Source: Panaeolus papilionaceus (lineage: Eukaryota > Basidiomycota > Agaricomycetes > Agaricales). From it: a DNA stretch of 64,000 nt. The translations under genes were made by a program, and so were the position numbers. Positions 47,586 to 59,945 of the stretch are shown here, piece by piece. Each line of letters opens with the position of its first letter. Position 1 is the first letter of the stretch. Under the pieces are notes generated by a model. That model searched no databases. It was not told the origin of the DNA and was given only the letters and a program-made list of their open reading frames with translations. The DNA is taken from positions 186,001-250,000 of the forward strand of contig JADNRZ010000004.1 of NCBI GenBank assembly GCA_015501605.1, in the 5' to 3' direction.

Positions 47586-49197
47586 TCCTGCTCGGCAATC
47601 AATGAGACCCCCTTCGTGGACCTGATGTGGGGGTCACGAGCCTCGCCTTCTGCCAACACAATGGTCACTCGTATATTACCGTTAAAATCTATTTCCTAAA
47701 CTTGTCTGAATATTGAAATGTACATGCTGAAGTGGGCTGGGAGGAGTCACCAAATGACCCCGAAACGGGCTCCAATTGAGCGTTATGGCTTTGACTGAGT
47801 AGAACTCAAGTGGAACACCCACCCAGATGAATCCGAGGGCCAGACATTGTCTCAGAACGTCCAACCCTTAGAAAGCGGAAATCCGACATGTAAGCGCTGA
47901 TGTGCGTGTGGAGAGACCTCGGCGAAAGGTGAGTGAGGGTGATGATGGGGTAGGAGGACGAGAGGGTCAGATGGAAAGCAAGGGTTGTGACACGCTGTCT
48001 AAGTTTGTGGGGTTGACATGAGAGGGAAGAGGTGTGAATGGGAGGTGGATATGAGGTGAACTAAGGCAAAGCAGAGGGACGAAAACAGCGAAAATAACTA
48101 AACGAACCACTAATAAAGGTGCGCAGACGGTGATGAGGGATGCATCAGTAATCCCTATTTATTGATGTTTCGATCGTTTTCCGAATATTTCTGTTCGCCT
48201 CAGCGCTTCGTTCACGCATTGCACACTCTTACTTTCCATAGATTCGAGTATTTTCCTTTGATTTCCATCCTTTTTCATAACATTACACATATCATGTACT
48301 GGTTTACAACGAAAACAAGCTCTCTTTCTCCCTCGTATCTAGTATCTTGTTTTCATATTTTGTCTTTCGTCGTCGATCAGTGTTGGTGTGCACCCTCGTG
48401 AACGGTTATCTTCGTCATTTTATTATTATTTTACTTCACGCTCACATTCTCTTTCTATCACCTCATCTCTCTCTCATCAAACCAACGAACCACGCATTTC
48501 GCTTTTCTTTTTCATCCCACCATCTTATCTCCCAGTCACACCTCCACCGCCACTCGCCCTTTCACCCAGGTCTCCCCCGACACACACATCAACATGCACC
48601 ATGCATTTAAGGATGACATCGACTGTGATGAATACTATCATGAAATAGGAAGGTTGAGATAGGAAAGAACCTTTTATTTGCTGTAAACTAAGTGGATAGC
48701 TATGGAAAATCGTGGAAGTCAACCGAGAATGTTCGAATCTACGAAAAGCAGGAGCGCTCACTTGGATCCACACGCTGCATAGCGAATTTGTGCTGCAGTG
48801 GATAATGGTCTGCTTCCCTCATCAACAGCACAGAATTCAAATGTAAAATATAACTCTTAACTTAATTCCGAGTCAAATATATTTCTGGAGCTTGTCATGG
48901 ATAGGCGCCAACACTTGCAGTAGGGTACGTTGTGCATGTTTATGAAGAGAGCTGCCTTTCTGTATCCTGCTGTAAACTTTTAATCAAGTTCAGATTCCAG
49001 AATGACTTAGACATTTCGAAATAGATGTATGTGACTTTCACTAAGGGGGTCTCAATTCATCAACTCGTGGTATACAAGCTCAACGATATTTATTGCGAGC
49101 CTTTATACTGGTAAAGTGCAGGAAGAAGTATGCATACAAGTGGGAAATAGGGGCGTGTGACGTTTACGAAGGGGGTCGTGATTGGCTCCGAGCAGGA
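47586..49197. repeat. Region bounded by 32 bp imperfect inverted repeats (possible degenerate element)
   Basis: Left arm 47586-47617 begins TCCTGCTCGG and ends GACCCCCTTCGT. Right arm 49166-49197 begins ACGAAGGGGGTC and ends CCGAGCAGGA, the exact reverse complement at both ends over 12 and 10 positions; the middle 10 align with a small offset. A third copy, CACTAAGGGGGTCTCA, lies at 49039-49054 and matches the left arm's complement closely. Inside are a purine-rich stretch (47880-48100) and a pyrimidine-rich stretch (48160-48593) that look like two divergent leaders. No transposase or coding gene is seen inside. Direct target duplications were not identified. Confidence 0.4.
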
Positions 49198-49537
49198 CTC
49201 CGACTGCCAGGAGACGACATGAGTGCATAAAGCCGCAGCAAACAAATCCAATCATGCGGTTCCCGTCAACCGTACAAGCTCAAAGAAAAACAAGATGGAA
49301 AGACTCGTGTGCCGTGCCGCTTTGGCAGCGGCCCTTTACCCAAGTGTATCAATATTATTAACAATCGGTGCTTACATTATTAGAAGTCTATTCCCACGGT
49401 GTCACACTCGTCGAACTACACAGACAAAGTTATAAATAAACACGACTACCAGGGTTATGCTGGGAGCAATAGCTCACACACACACGCACACGACATTTGA
49501 AGGGAGATTCAAAACTGTCTCTTGCCTTACATTCAAC

Positions 49538-51369
49538 ATGGAAAAAGACGCTAGCGTAAACTCTGTGGTGGGACCAAATCGCACCAAGATGTACACAATT
49601 ACGCGTAACCTAGCTGTGATTATCACAAGTGTCCTACTGTTCACATTTTATCACTTCTTCCGTGTTTCGAACAGTGTGTTCTCAGTCTCTCCCCCTTATC
49701 AACCAGTCGAGGATAACCTTCGTGGATATTGTAACCACATACCATCCATATCCAACGACGAATATATCAGCCGTCAAAATCGTCTTGGCAAAACCCTGCG
49801 GGAAATAGGGGCTACAGCATACATTGCAGAGCCAGGGGCCAACACACAGTTCTTCGGAAACTTTTCCAACTCTAATTGGCGTCTATCAGAACGCCCATTA
49901 CTGATGATTGTATTGGCCGAATCATCTGATTCGTTATCAGGACCTCAAATAATAATCTTGACACCGAAGGTTGTTCCAAAATTTCACTCTACCCACCCCA
50001 ATCCAACTCATTCGAGTCGCACTCCTTTTCATTTTGTTTATGTTAGTTTGAGGCTACACGGGCCAAAACGCTCCCCATTCCGCGTTCGCCCATTGGTCGA
50101 AGGGTAACTGTTCGCTATGTTGAATGGGCCGAGGAAAGTGACCCTTACGCGGTGGCTCTGTCTGTTATCCCTCGTGGCTCGATGAGCATCATCGTTGTCG
50201 ATCAGAGCATACGAAAATTTGTCGCAGATGGTTTACAGCGCGCGGACCCGGGTCTGTTGGTTATTTCTGCACCTCTCTCCATAACTCGTCTGCGAGAACA
50301 GAAGTCCAGGGTTGAGCTTAACATCTTAAAATGTGTTAATGAAGTAGGTGCTCGATAATTAAATATTGATATGATTTTAGAACCTAACAAGAATATTATA
50401 TAACCTACGGCTAGGCGACTTTGCTATCAATTCGATCTGTTCATAAAAGCCTATATTCAGGCATACGCGAATCTCAAGCTCGACAAATGATGGCAGACAC
50501 CCTGAGCTACGCTGGTCTCAAGGATGGGGGTTGTCTGACTCTCTTTGGCGGCAAGTCGACAGTTCAAACATTTAGTTTTTTTAGACGCTAATCACGCTTC
50601 TATCCCTTTTTTGAAAACCCTATGTATCATCACCTTTCATGACGTACAGAGAACGCGGCCCTACCCCATGGTAGTGGCACAGATCGCACCTTGGGCAAGG
50701 AAGAGTTCGCTCTCTTTGACTGTACAGCGTCTTTGCACGGTTACTACAGCGACGTCACCAGGGTAAGGACCCTAGTCGCCTGCTAGGTCGAAGGGTATCC
50801 ACTGATCCCCAATATACCCAGACAGTAGCCTTATTGGACAGAGAGTCCAACACTGGTCAAGGTCCCTCGTCGGATCACATACAAATATGGAAGCATGTTC
50901 AAGATGCGCAACAGGCTGCATTTGATGCTGCGAAAGGTGGGGCGATCACAAGCCAAGTGGATGAAGCTGCTAGGGGTGTCCTGCGCCATAAGGGATATGC
51001 ACAATACTTCACGCACCGTCTCGGCCATGGTGAGCTCAGGAGTTGTTTGGCAATGAGGTGCATGTCTCTATATCTGATCATGCATTCAGGTATCGGTTTG
51101 GAGGTCCATGAGCAACCATACTTGCGTGGAGGTAGCAATGATATTATTTCCAACGGCCACACTTTCTCGAATGAACCGGGGATTTATATTGAAGGGAAGG
51201 TGAGTGGGTCATTAGACACCTTTTTCTAATATGTAATACTGATTCGACTGCTTCATTAATGCAGATAGGGGTGCGGTTGGAGGATTGTTTTTTTATCGAC
51301 CAAAGTGGGAGCGCAAGGTATCTCACAGAGGGTGCAGGTGGGCCTAGTTTCTCTCCGTGGAAGCCCTAG
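49538..51369 (+). CDS. M24B Xaa-Pro aminopeptidase-like metallopeptidase, membrane-anchored
   Basis: A short N-terminal tail is followed by a signal-anchor helix (NLAVIITSVLLFTFYHFF). The creatinase-like N-terminal domain shows RLGKTLREIGATAYIAEPG. The catalytic pita-bread fold shows NAALPHGSGT, the metal-binding Asp pair in LFDCTASLHGYYSDVTRT, HRLGHGIGLEVHEQPY (His), SNEPGIYIEG (Glu) and GVRLEDCFF (Glu), so all five metal ligands are present. It removes N-terminal residues preceding proline, probably in the secretory pathway or at the surface. About seven exons. The intron after LFGG uses a GC donor (GCAAGT...GTACAG), required to reach ENAALPHG. An in-frame ATG at 49457 would add 27 residues; 49538 places the anchor nearer the N-terminus. 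Confidence 0.9.
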
Positions 51370-53331
51370 CACACTCGAGCATGTACCAAGGGGTTTCTAT
51401 TGATATGAAACTAGTACCATATCTCCGTTCTGCCAATCTATCTGGTTCCACTATGCGTACTCTTTCGCCTGACTATTTACTAGACTAAAGATATCAATGG
51501 GAGTTGGCTGTAGTTCCGCTTTTGAGAAGGTGAAGAAGACGGCGCACTGATGCAAAATTCTGTATCATGAAGCTGTATAATTTCATCTTTCGATTCATAG
51601 ACCTAGCCTACCGCTTCCCTGGTTCACCATTTCACTCTCGCTGCCGTCGACACGCTTGAGGTTTTAATTTCCGATTTATTCTATCCTGCATTAAGTGGGC
51701 GTGCTTCAACACTACATCGAGGCTAACCCATCGCAGCGGCACCTCTGATAGCTCCCAGTGTTAAAACCCGCGCCTCACATTACAAGGCTTGCAGATGGCC
51801 ACTTCGTTACGACTGACTCAGGCAGTTATTCCGCGAAGGACCGTTTCCCATTAAGTCCGCCCGTGCATGATGACTTGTGTCGAAGAAGAGCTCCCGCTGT
51901 GCAACATTCGACACGCCACACTGAGATATAACTACTTACACGGTCGTGGGCATGTCTTCAGGTATTGAAAGGAAACAGGGACCCGTCTGCTAGAACGGCT
52001 GGTGTTCCGAGCCTACCAAAAGGGATCTGATTGTTGGCTCCGCACGCATTTCATGATCCAAAAGATTCCAATATATCTATATTTGATTTGTTGGAATTTG
52101 GTTGGAATCATGACACCGATGTGAACTTTTTCCCTTTTTCCTGATTTTAGTGGCCAGCGGATGGCTAATGAAAGGAGCAAGAAGCCTATCAGTTCCCCGA
52201 AATCGTAAAAAAAGACAATCGTTTGCCTAAATTTAAAGCTATATCGTTGTCGGTACACAAACACTCATCCAGTATCATAATCGCTGCCAGAGTTACATTT
52301 GATGACGGAACATTGCCGTCTTTGGTTTAGTGAAAACTAGGGTCGCCGGGCAATGGGCGTTATCGAGGCATGGGAAGCACAACTTCTAGCGCCCCTAATT
52401 TCGAAAGCTTGAATGCACTCAGAGCAAATACATAAACTGGTTGATGAGGTACCGCCACTAGGCTGATGTATGTAAACATCGCAACTCGAAGAACAGTCAT
52501 AGAAAAGCCATAGAGGGCCGTGTCCTACATCTGTCGGAGGTATCTAGCTATCGACGGAACCCTCGTCAACAATCACGGCGTTGTGTCATGCGGACAAGTG
52601 AAAAAAAGAAAAAATTGGGGTGTATATAAATAAAAATTCTAAATCCCACAGATATAAGAGATATCGAGAAGGAAACAATCCCACACGGATGTTTTCCGAT
52701 GTACGTACTTCCAGGTGGCTTCGGATTGGGTGAAGAGATCATGTACCTTTAAATAGTATGTAGTAAGGGACATTGAGACTGATTGGCAATTTTGGGCAAT
52801 TGTGGAACTCAATACAAATAGTGGAATGTTCAAGATTGGTGGGATTCAATGGTCTTGATTCCGCCATCTGTCGTCAAAACCTGAGGAAACCTGGATTCTG
52901 CACCCCAACCAATGATGAAGCGATGACAGCTGACTTGAAATCCCATATAAACAATGCTTTTAGGGGATATCAAGCCCTTCGATTGGCTGCTCATCGCTCA
53001 GGAGATGCATCTCCAATACCAAGTAAATCACAAACCGGTGCATGCAATTGGTCCAAGTCAATGCAAGGATCGGGCATCTGTCAGATACCCCGAGTTTCTG
53101 ACGAAACGAAAAGGTGCTTGTCCATTGTGGAAGAAACACTACGTGATAATTGTTGTGATGCTGTGCTATGCATACAGGCGAGGTATTTATGCAGAGGCTT
53201 GAGTATGCACACAGAGGTATATTTGAAGTTGTATGTACCCATAATCATTCAAATAAGCAAGCAGGTATACAGGAGGAAATAAATAAAAGAAATTCGAGAT
53301 CAGAGGAGTTTGTGAAAATGACCGTCATTCA
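51370..53331. other. Intergenic region, about 2 kb
   Basis: Nothing I can support as a gene. A 170-codon frame at 52773-53282 lacks an early ATG and recognisable motifs. The part near the acyl-CoA synthetase end should contain that gene's 3' UTR. Confidence 0.4.
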
Positions 53332-56234
53332 TCACAACTTGGTGGGTTCACCAAGGGCGTACAAGGCCCCAATTTCCGACTTGAACTTGTTGTACGCATC
53401 CTTGCGGCGGATCTTCATTGTGGGCGTCAATGTGTTGTCCTCCATGCTGAAGGGGTCAAGGGTGACGTGGATTCTCTTGACGGTTTCGAATCTGTGCACA
53501 GCGAATTAGATCAAGGAGAAGAGAGAAATCGAAGTATAAAAAACATACCCCTTTAGATCGTTGTGCTGCGCGACCTTGGTGAGAACGCCTAAAATATGGG
53601 AAACAACCCGCTCGTCATTGCACACAGCTGAGAGGGCTGCTGTGTCTTCAGGAGCAATCTTCTTTTTCGTAACGGACAAGGCAATGTTGGAAAGTTGCAA
53701 AGGATCCGGGACGACGACTGCGACGAGATATGACTGAAGGCCGTCACCGTGAACATAGATTTGCGCGACGACGGGATTGCTGCTGTACAAGTTCTCAATT
53801 TTCTCAAGTGCGACATATTCACCCTGGGCGAGTTTCATGATGTTCTGGATGACGGTGCCGCATTAGGGTCAGAATTGGAACAGCAAAAACCTGCCAACGA
53901 AAAAACCAACCTTGACGCGGTCGACAATCTTAATACGACCACAAGCATCGATTTCGGCAACATCTCCCGTGTGAACCCAGCCTTCCTCGTCGACAGTTTC
54001 TCGAGTGTTCTTCTCGTCTGGTTATGAAGGTTAGAGTGACGATGGTAATGCAAAAGAAACGACTCACCTTTGTAGTAGGTGGAGAAGCAGTTGGCACCCC
54101 TCACGCAGAGCTCACCTCGTGGATTGGGCTTATCTTCTGAAGTGTATCCCATGGCAGGTACGTCGACCAGTTTCACTTCGTTGACAGGTTGAGGGGGTCC
54201 CACAGTTCCGCTGGATGTGGCATCATTAGGCCACGACTTTGAGCATGTTGCCGCGTTTTCAGTCATTCCATAACTAGTGATATGAAGATTTCCAGTTTAA
54301 CAGCAGTCACCTCGCAGTTAGGAAACAATGACCCACCCTGAGAAGAAACAATGTCAGCAGCGAATCAAACAATCTAGAAAACAGGCAAGTACCTTCGACG
54401 ACTTCACATGCAAATGCAATCTTCAGGAAATCCATGACATCGGGGCCGATAGGCGCAGACCCGCTGGTCACAAGTTGCAGCTGACCTCCAAGGACGGCTT
54501 GAATCTGGTTATGGTGTAAGTGGTTATTCAAAATTTCTCAGTTATCGTGAACCTGAAGTGACTGCTCACCTTTCGGAAAACAAGCCTATCCCAAAAGGCG
54601 TGAGTAACTTCACCAGTGCTGCGTAGTCTTTGCAGCTTGGTGTCCACAGCCTTCTTGAACAAAGTACCCTTGATGCCAGGAACACTTCCTCCAACCATGG
54701 CAGCTTGGTAGACGCGGTTAAGCACACGCGGTACAGAGGGGAAGAAGTTGGGTTTCAGAATTTGAGCATCCTCCAAAAGCCTAAGAGGGTCTCCAGTGAA
54801 GTAACCAATCTTCCCGCCAACGGCGATGATGCACAGCTCGCAAATGCGCTATATGAAGATCCGAATCAGATGAGACGCGTGTGAAGTAATAAAGATGAAA
54901 TAGAACCTCATAAATGTGCGCCAGTGGAAGATAGGAGAGGAGGCATCCAGTGTCCGGGAGCTCCATTCCGTACATATTGCTTTGTGTAGCAAGAGCCAGG
55001 TTTTTATGTCTCAGGACCACACCTAATCAAAGGTCAATACGGCGGAAAAGAAGGAGAATATGATATCTACCTTTGGGATTGCTCGTTGTGCCCTAAATGT
55101 TATCATCAGCACCTTGCCGAATATTTGCATAGACGCTGTACTTACAGATGTGTAACAAATGGAGGCAACCAGGTCAGGGTAGGCAGGGATAGGGTCGATA
55201 AGATGAGCCTTGCCAAATTGCTCGACTGTTGTCAGAGATAAGCTTAACGATGTGGAATATATGCTTGATAAAACGTACGTTCGGCGAGTAGCTTCAAAGT
55301 CAGGCCTTGAGCAGCGCTCCACTCTCTGAGGAGTCGGGCAGCATCAAGGGAGATGGTGTCAACACAGACAATGTATTTGAGAGTGGGAGTACGAGGCGCA
55401 AGCTTCAGTAGAGTCGGAATATGGTCCGAGGTTGCAAATACAATCGTCAAATGCGAATGATCAATGCTGTGGGAAACAATTTAGACAGATGATAGGGCTT
55501 CAAGAAAACCTAATTTTACATGTATTCTGTTGAGAAGTCAGTGATCAAGGAGAAAAAAAAGTTGTGGTACTCGACTCACCCACTGAATCTTTACCGAGAG
55601 TATCGTACAAGGTGACGGAAACCTTTTGGTACGATGCGAGACCGAGGTCGATGATTTGCCATTCTGTAAATCTTGGATCAAAAGAGTTGCTTATTCTCTC
55701 AAAGAACCTAAAAACTAACCAGGGCAGTTGGGGGCCCAGATGCCCACAGTTTCAAACTCTCCTCCTCCGATTTCGCCGCTCTTGAACAAGGATTGCAAAG
55801 CGCTACCAATGTAACGACGACGAAGGTCAACTTCACCATAAGTGATCCATGAATAGGCCGGAGCGTATTTGAGGGGGTTAGATGAGATCTTGAGTCGATG
55901 ACCGAGGAATGGGGCGTCCTTTCCATTCTTTAAGCCGTCGAGGAAGATCTGGTCCAAAGTGACCAAGCTATTGGGGGTGTTCTCATCGATGAGTCCCCAA
56001 ATTCCTACAAGCCATTCATTAATTAGCTATGCGTAATATGCCAGAAGCCGAGTAAAATCACCATTGCGGTAATGACCTAAAATAAAAGGTGGTGAATATT
56101 TAAGAAAGCAAAATAGGTAGCACTCGAAACTAACTGGTTTGACCTGGGCGCTTTGTGCCAGGAACTTCAACTGATTGTTTGTCGTAAGGCCTGACAGCGG
56201 GCCAGTTAACAATTTTTTCAGTTATGAGAGGCAT
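53332..56234 (-). CDS. Long-chain fatty acid-CoA ligase (acyl-CoA synthetase, FAA-type)
   Basis: Activates long-chain fatty acids to acyl-CoA using ATP. The start [19 protein letters not shown] leads into [18 protein letters not shown] and [19 protein letters not shown]. The AMP-binding P-loop [18 protein letters not shown] is assembled only with a 22 nt microexon at 55071-55092. Further landmarks are [81 protein letters not shown] and [16 protein letters not shown]. Roughly 690 residues with more than ten introns. The last three residues are TKL, a weak variant of the peroxisomal PTS1 signal, so peroxisomal targeting is possible but unproven. Confidence 0.95.
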
Positions 56235-56808
56235 AGTGATAATAACAGAGCGGAGTCAAGTTTGAAGGTTGGGTGTTTTTGTTAAAAGACGCGGGGTATC
56301 CGGTCAATTCGAAATGTTCACTCGGTTTGTCGACCTTGATGCGGGGAGAAAACACGTGAAAATCAACACTCGGCAATACCCCAACAAGTTTCTCAATGTT
56401 ATGTGAAATAAAATATGGTCAGCTGAACACTGCTGAACATTACAAACTTTCATATGCCTATGTAGCTGTTTGAACCTCTAATAAATAACACATACTTGTG
56501 TTCACAATTTCTATGTATAATCATCATATAGACATACATACACTTATGATAGAGTGCTAGGATTGTTTACATAAGCGTAGCACGGAAAAATAACCCAAAG
56601 TAAAATAGAGTGAAATAAGAAGGCACCCGGTAACAATCGATACCCGGAGTTCTCCAATGTTTTCCTAAAGCCACACTGAAAGCAACCGGTAAAACAAAAA
56701 ACCAGCTTATTCTAGACCATACCATACTCCTGATAATTAAGTATGGATAGGATCAGTCGGCAACTGCTTGTTTCGATCCAAGGCAATAAGAATTATTGGC
56801 AGCTATAT
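56235..56808. other. Intergenic
   Basis: About 570 bp, A/T-rich from 56390 to 56620. It holds the acyl-CoA synthetase promoter and the 3' flank of the EF-hand gene; no gene seen. Confidence 0.4.
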
Positions 56809-57912
56809 TTATATATACAAAGTAATTCTCTGAGGATATACATGAAAAGAGGTTCGACGTCAACGGTTTTACAACATGACAATCACTCAAGAAGCGCTCA
56901 GAATTACCTACGGACAATGTCATCATCAGTTGGGAATAAATACTTTTGAGATAACCACTCACATTCATGAACTGTTCATAGCTGATTTGTATCCACCCAT
57001 CGCGATCCGTATCGATTCTAGGAATCAATGAATGTGTCAATAACACAGTTTATGCAATTGAGAGGACGCTGACCTCTGGAACGCCTCTGTCAAGGACTTG
57101 ACAGCGACACATGCTCGAACAAATCGATCAAAGGTGATTCCTGGGGGTGGGCCGTAACCACCAACGGGAGCAGAGGCTGCAACGTCGTTAACAAGAATGT
57201 TCGCTACCCGAGGAGAATATAGAAATCTTACAGTATTTATGCTCTATCAACGTTAGCAATGCTGGTGACAAGTTGTAACCAAATCCTCTAAATGCCTCGG
57301 CCAGCTCATGTCCCTCGATGGTTCCGGACCTATCTCGATCGAAATGACGGAAGACGTTTTGCCAATCTGATATGTACTTCCAAAGTCCGGCAAATTCTAA
57401 AAAATAACGAGTTAAACTTTTTTATTTGGCTATGCAACTATTGTGAACGATTCACCTGTAAAGCTGATCGTGCCATTGCGATCCGAGTCCTGCCAAATGT
57501 CTATGAGCGATATGAGTAATTATAGTCGAGTGCGCCATACAAATATTGACATCAGCATCTTGACGGTATCGAGGTCGAATGCTGCATTACAACTTATTCA
57601 TAGGGAGTCCGGTATGATAACATGCTGGGCGGCTTACCAGTCCAGTCGCCTATTGGTATTGATTTGATATAAACCAAATGCAACATCGTAGTGTACATTT
57701 CACGCACCGTTTACCAAAGCTCTTTGTAGCTCTGTCACTGTTATGGATCCAGATCTATCTGAGTCGACGCTCGAGAACCATTGCCACAACTGTGGATCTG
57801 CTCCCGGAGGTGGGCCACTTGGTTGATAGGGCTGCCTTGACCCATATTGGTTATAACCCGCTGGGGCGGGTTGATATGTTTGGGTTCTAGATTGATAATG
57901 ATTGTTGTACAT
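56809..57912 (-). CDS. PEF1: Penta-EF-hand calcium-binding protein (PEF1/ALG-2 type)
   Basis: Calcium sensor related to ALG-2, sorcin and yeast Pef1. The N-terminus is Gln/Pro/Tyr/Gly-rich (YQPAPAGYNQYGSRQPYQP), as usual in this family. EF-hands follow: SVDSDRSGSITVTELQRAL, IFDSDRNGTISFTEFAGLW, HFDRDRSGTIEGHELAEAF, a degenerate fourth (PGITFDRFVRACVAVKSL) and RIDTDRDGWIQISYEQFMN. An intron follows FMN, and a short last exon gives RITLYI and the stop. A 12 nt microexon (57638-57649) supplies GDWT between the first and second EF-hands, making the family's VNGDWTxFDLDTVKM. About nine exons, about 210 residues. Confidence 0.92.
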
Positions 57913-58557
57913 CTTGAAACTAGACGAGAGAAGTTGAAAGAAGTCGACGTAAGAGGCAGAGTAACAGTAAAAAGGTCCTTCACTTGAGGTATATATACCT
58001 TACCTGATCAGGGACACGTGGCTGTGTTGGTTCAGTATGGAGAGCAGTTCAGATATTCTGCCAGCCACTGCCTCAGAATAAACCAATTTCAGACGTCATA
58101 GTACACCTTATTGAGTTATTTTGATTGGCGCTCGAGGGAACTACTAGGTTGTAGAACGAGCTAAGGTTTGTGTCATAACCTGTTCTGCTTCTTGGATAAT
58201 TTACATGTTCTTTTATCATCAAAGTATACACAGCCAGCGCTTGTCGAAAGTGTCGGAGATAATTTACCACTCATGCGCCAATACCAACGGCGAGCAAGTC
58301 ATCTGTCTTATATTTGACCGTTTGGATTTTATCATGGGGCTGTGATGTCAGCCACGAATTCATGAAGTACATACATACTACAACAGTAAATGCTCCATTC
58401 AGAACTATTATCGCCGCACCGGTGATAGGGCAGACCGATATCCGGTATGTATAATTCTATAGTGTATGCTAAGTACAGAAGGACTTGCTATTTGTATTCA
58501 CAGTTGCGACTTCATCATATATCCTTTCTACAAAGCATACTGCTCAAATCGACTTCG
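57913..58557. other. Divergent intergenic region
   Basis: 645 bp between the EF-hand gene and the HAD hydrolase gene. No coding signal; both promoters should lie here. Confidence 0.4.
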
Positions 58558-59829
58558 ATGGTGTACAAGGCAGTGATATTTGACGTAAGAAGATGCTGTG
58601 CAATCAGAAAGCTCTCTCTCACTGGGTACCCGGAATGTTTTCCACAGATTGGTGGTGTGGTGATGCGCAGCCCTTTCATCGCCATTGCTGCGTATGAACG
58701 CAAGCTTGGCCTGCCAGTAAACTATCTGAACTGTAGCATGTGCGTACCGCTAATAACAACCGCACGCGTACCTTAACAGTCCTTCGCACTCTAGTACGGG
58801 TCAAGGTTCTAATGGCGCCTGGCAAAGGTTCGAGCGTGGTGAGATGGACCTCATTCCGTTTTATGAAGCGTTTGGGCGCGAACTGTCTGATGTCAAGAAG
58901 GGAAATGAATGGTAAACTTATCAGTCCAATCACCGTGATTGTTTTATTTTTTATTGTAACTTATGACGATGCTAGGTACACAGAGTACTGTGTCCGTCGG
59001 AAAATGGGTGGGTTATTAATATCGTCTACTGGATACTCTGACCGGGTAGCTAACCTCAAACACATTCCAGCAACCCCGGTTCTACCAACGTCTCTGGAAG
59101 TGGATGGGCGCGAAGTACAGTCGAGCATCAGCCAAACAATAACCTAAACTGACAGCATTGTAATTTCACTAGCTTTTTGGCTCAATGATGAGGGAAGCTC
59201 ATCAGTATGACCCTTATGTCAAGGAGGCCATACTTCGTATTCGAGGTATTTACAATATTGTCTTAGTTGAACCGGTAAAAGTTCACTCAATAGTTGCAGC
59301 CAGCGGAAAGTTCAAAGTTATAGCGTTGACGAACAACTTTGCAAAGGTCAATGTTCCGAAAGACGAGATGGAATATTTGGGTTGGGACCAAGGTGCTGTT
59401 CCACAAGAGTTGAAGAGTCTTTTCGATGACTTTTGTGACAGCAGTAGCCTGGGCATGAGGTGGGTACATTATCTTGGAGAGCAGGTGAGACGACTCTGAG
59501 GTTTCAATGCAGAAAACCGGAAAAGCGTTTCTATCTGCTGGCATGCGAGAGAAACAACATAAACCCGGCAGAGGCCATCTTCCTCGATGACATTGGGTTG
59601 TAAGTACCAGTCCTTTGTAAGGTGACCAGCATGAATTCTTGTCCACAGGAACCTCAAAGCTGCCCGTCAACTTGGGATGTATACAATTCGTAAGTCACTG
59701 GGATTAACCATCGCTCGTAGCTGATTGATTATAGATGTTGAAATTGGAAAAACATTGGAGGCTGTGAAGGAATTGGAGAAGCAGGTAGAGATGGCCCTGA
59801 CAGGACAGCACATGTATTCCAAGCTGTAA
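58558..59829 (+). CDS. HAD-superfamily hydrolase (related to the HAD domain of ACAD10/epoxide hydrolase 2)
   Basis: The start MVYKAVIFD joins across an intron to IGGVVMRSPFIAIAAYE, giving motif I DxGGVV. A helical cap follows (WQRFERGEMDLIPFYEAFGR). Motif II is VIALTNNF, motif III the Lys in KPEKRFYLLACE, and motif IV IFLDDIGLNLKAARQLGM. Then comes the end TIHVEIGKTLEAVKELEK. About nine short exons and about 260 residues. Motif I has Ile-Gly-Gly where phosphatases usually have a second Asp (DxD), as in the ACAD10/sEH N-terminal HAD group, so phosphatase activity is uncertain. Substrate unknown; probably cytosolic. Confidence 0.82.
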
Positions 59830-59945
59830 AATTGTATTGGAATAGTCGGGAACTAATGTTGAAATGAAGATGATTCTATTCGTGAATGTGAGGTTCAACG
59901 AGCACTAGTCTAGAGTTTATCCAAGCTGAATCGGGTGCTAAGATC

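Noticed and set aside
52773..53282. 170-codon open frame upstream of the acyl-CoA synthetase 3' end
   Set aside because: It begins at TTG with no ATG for the first 50 or so codons, has no recognisable motif or splice structure, and lies in a region with no other coding signs.
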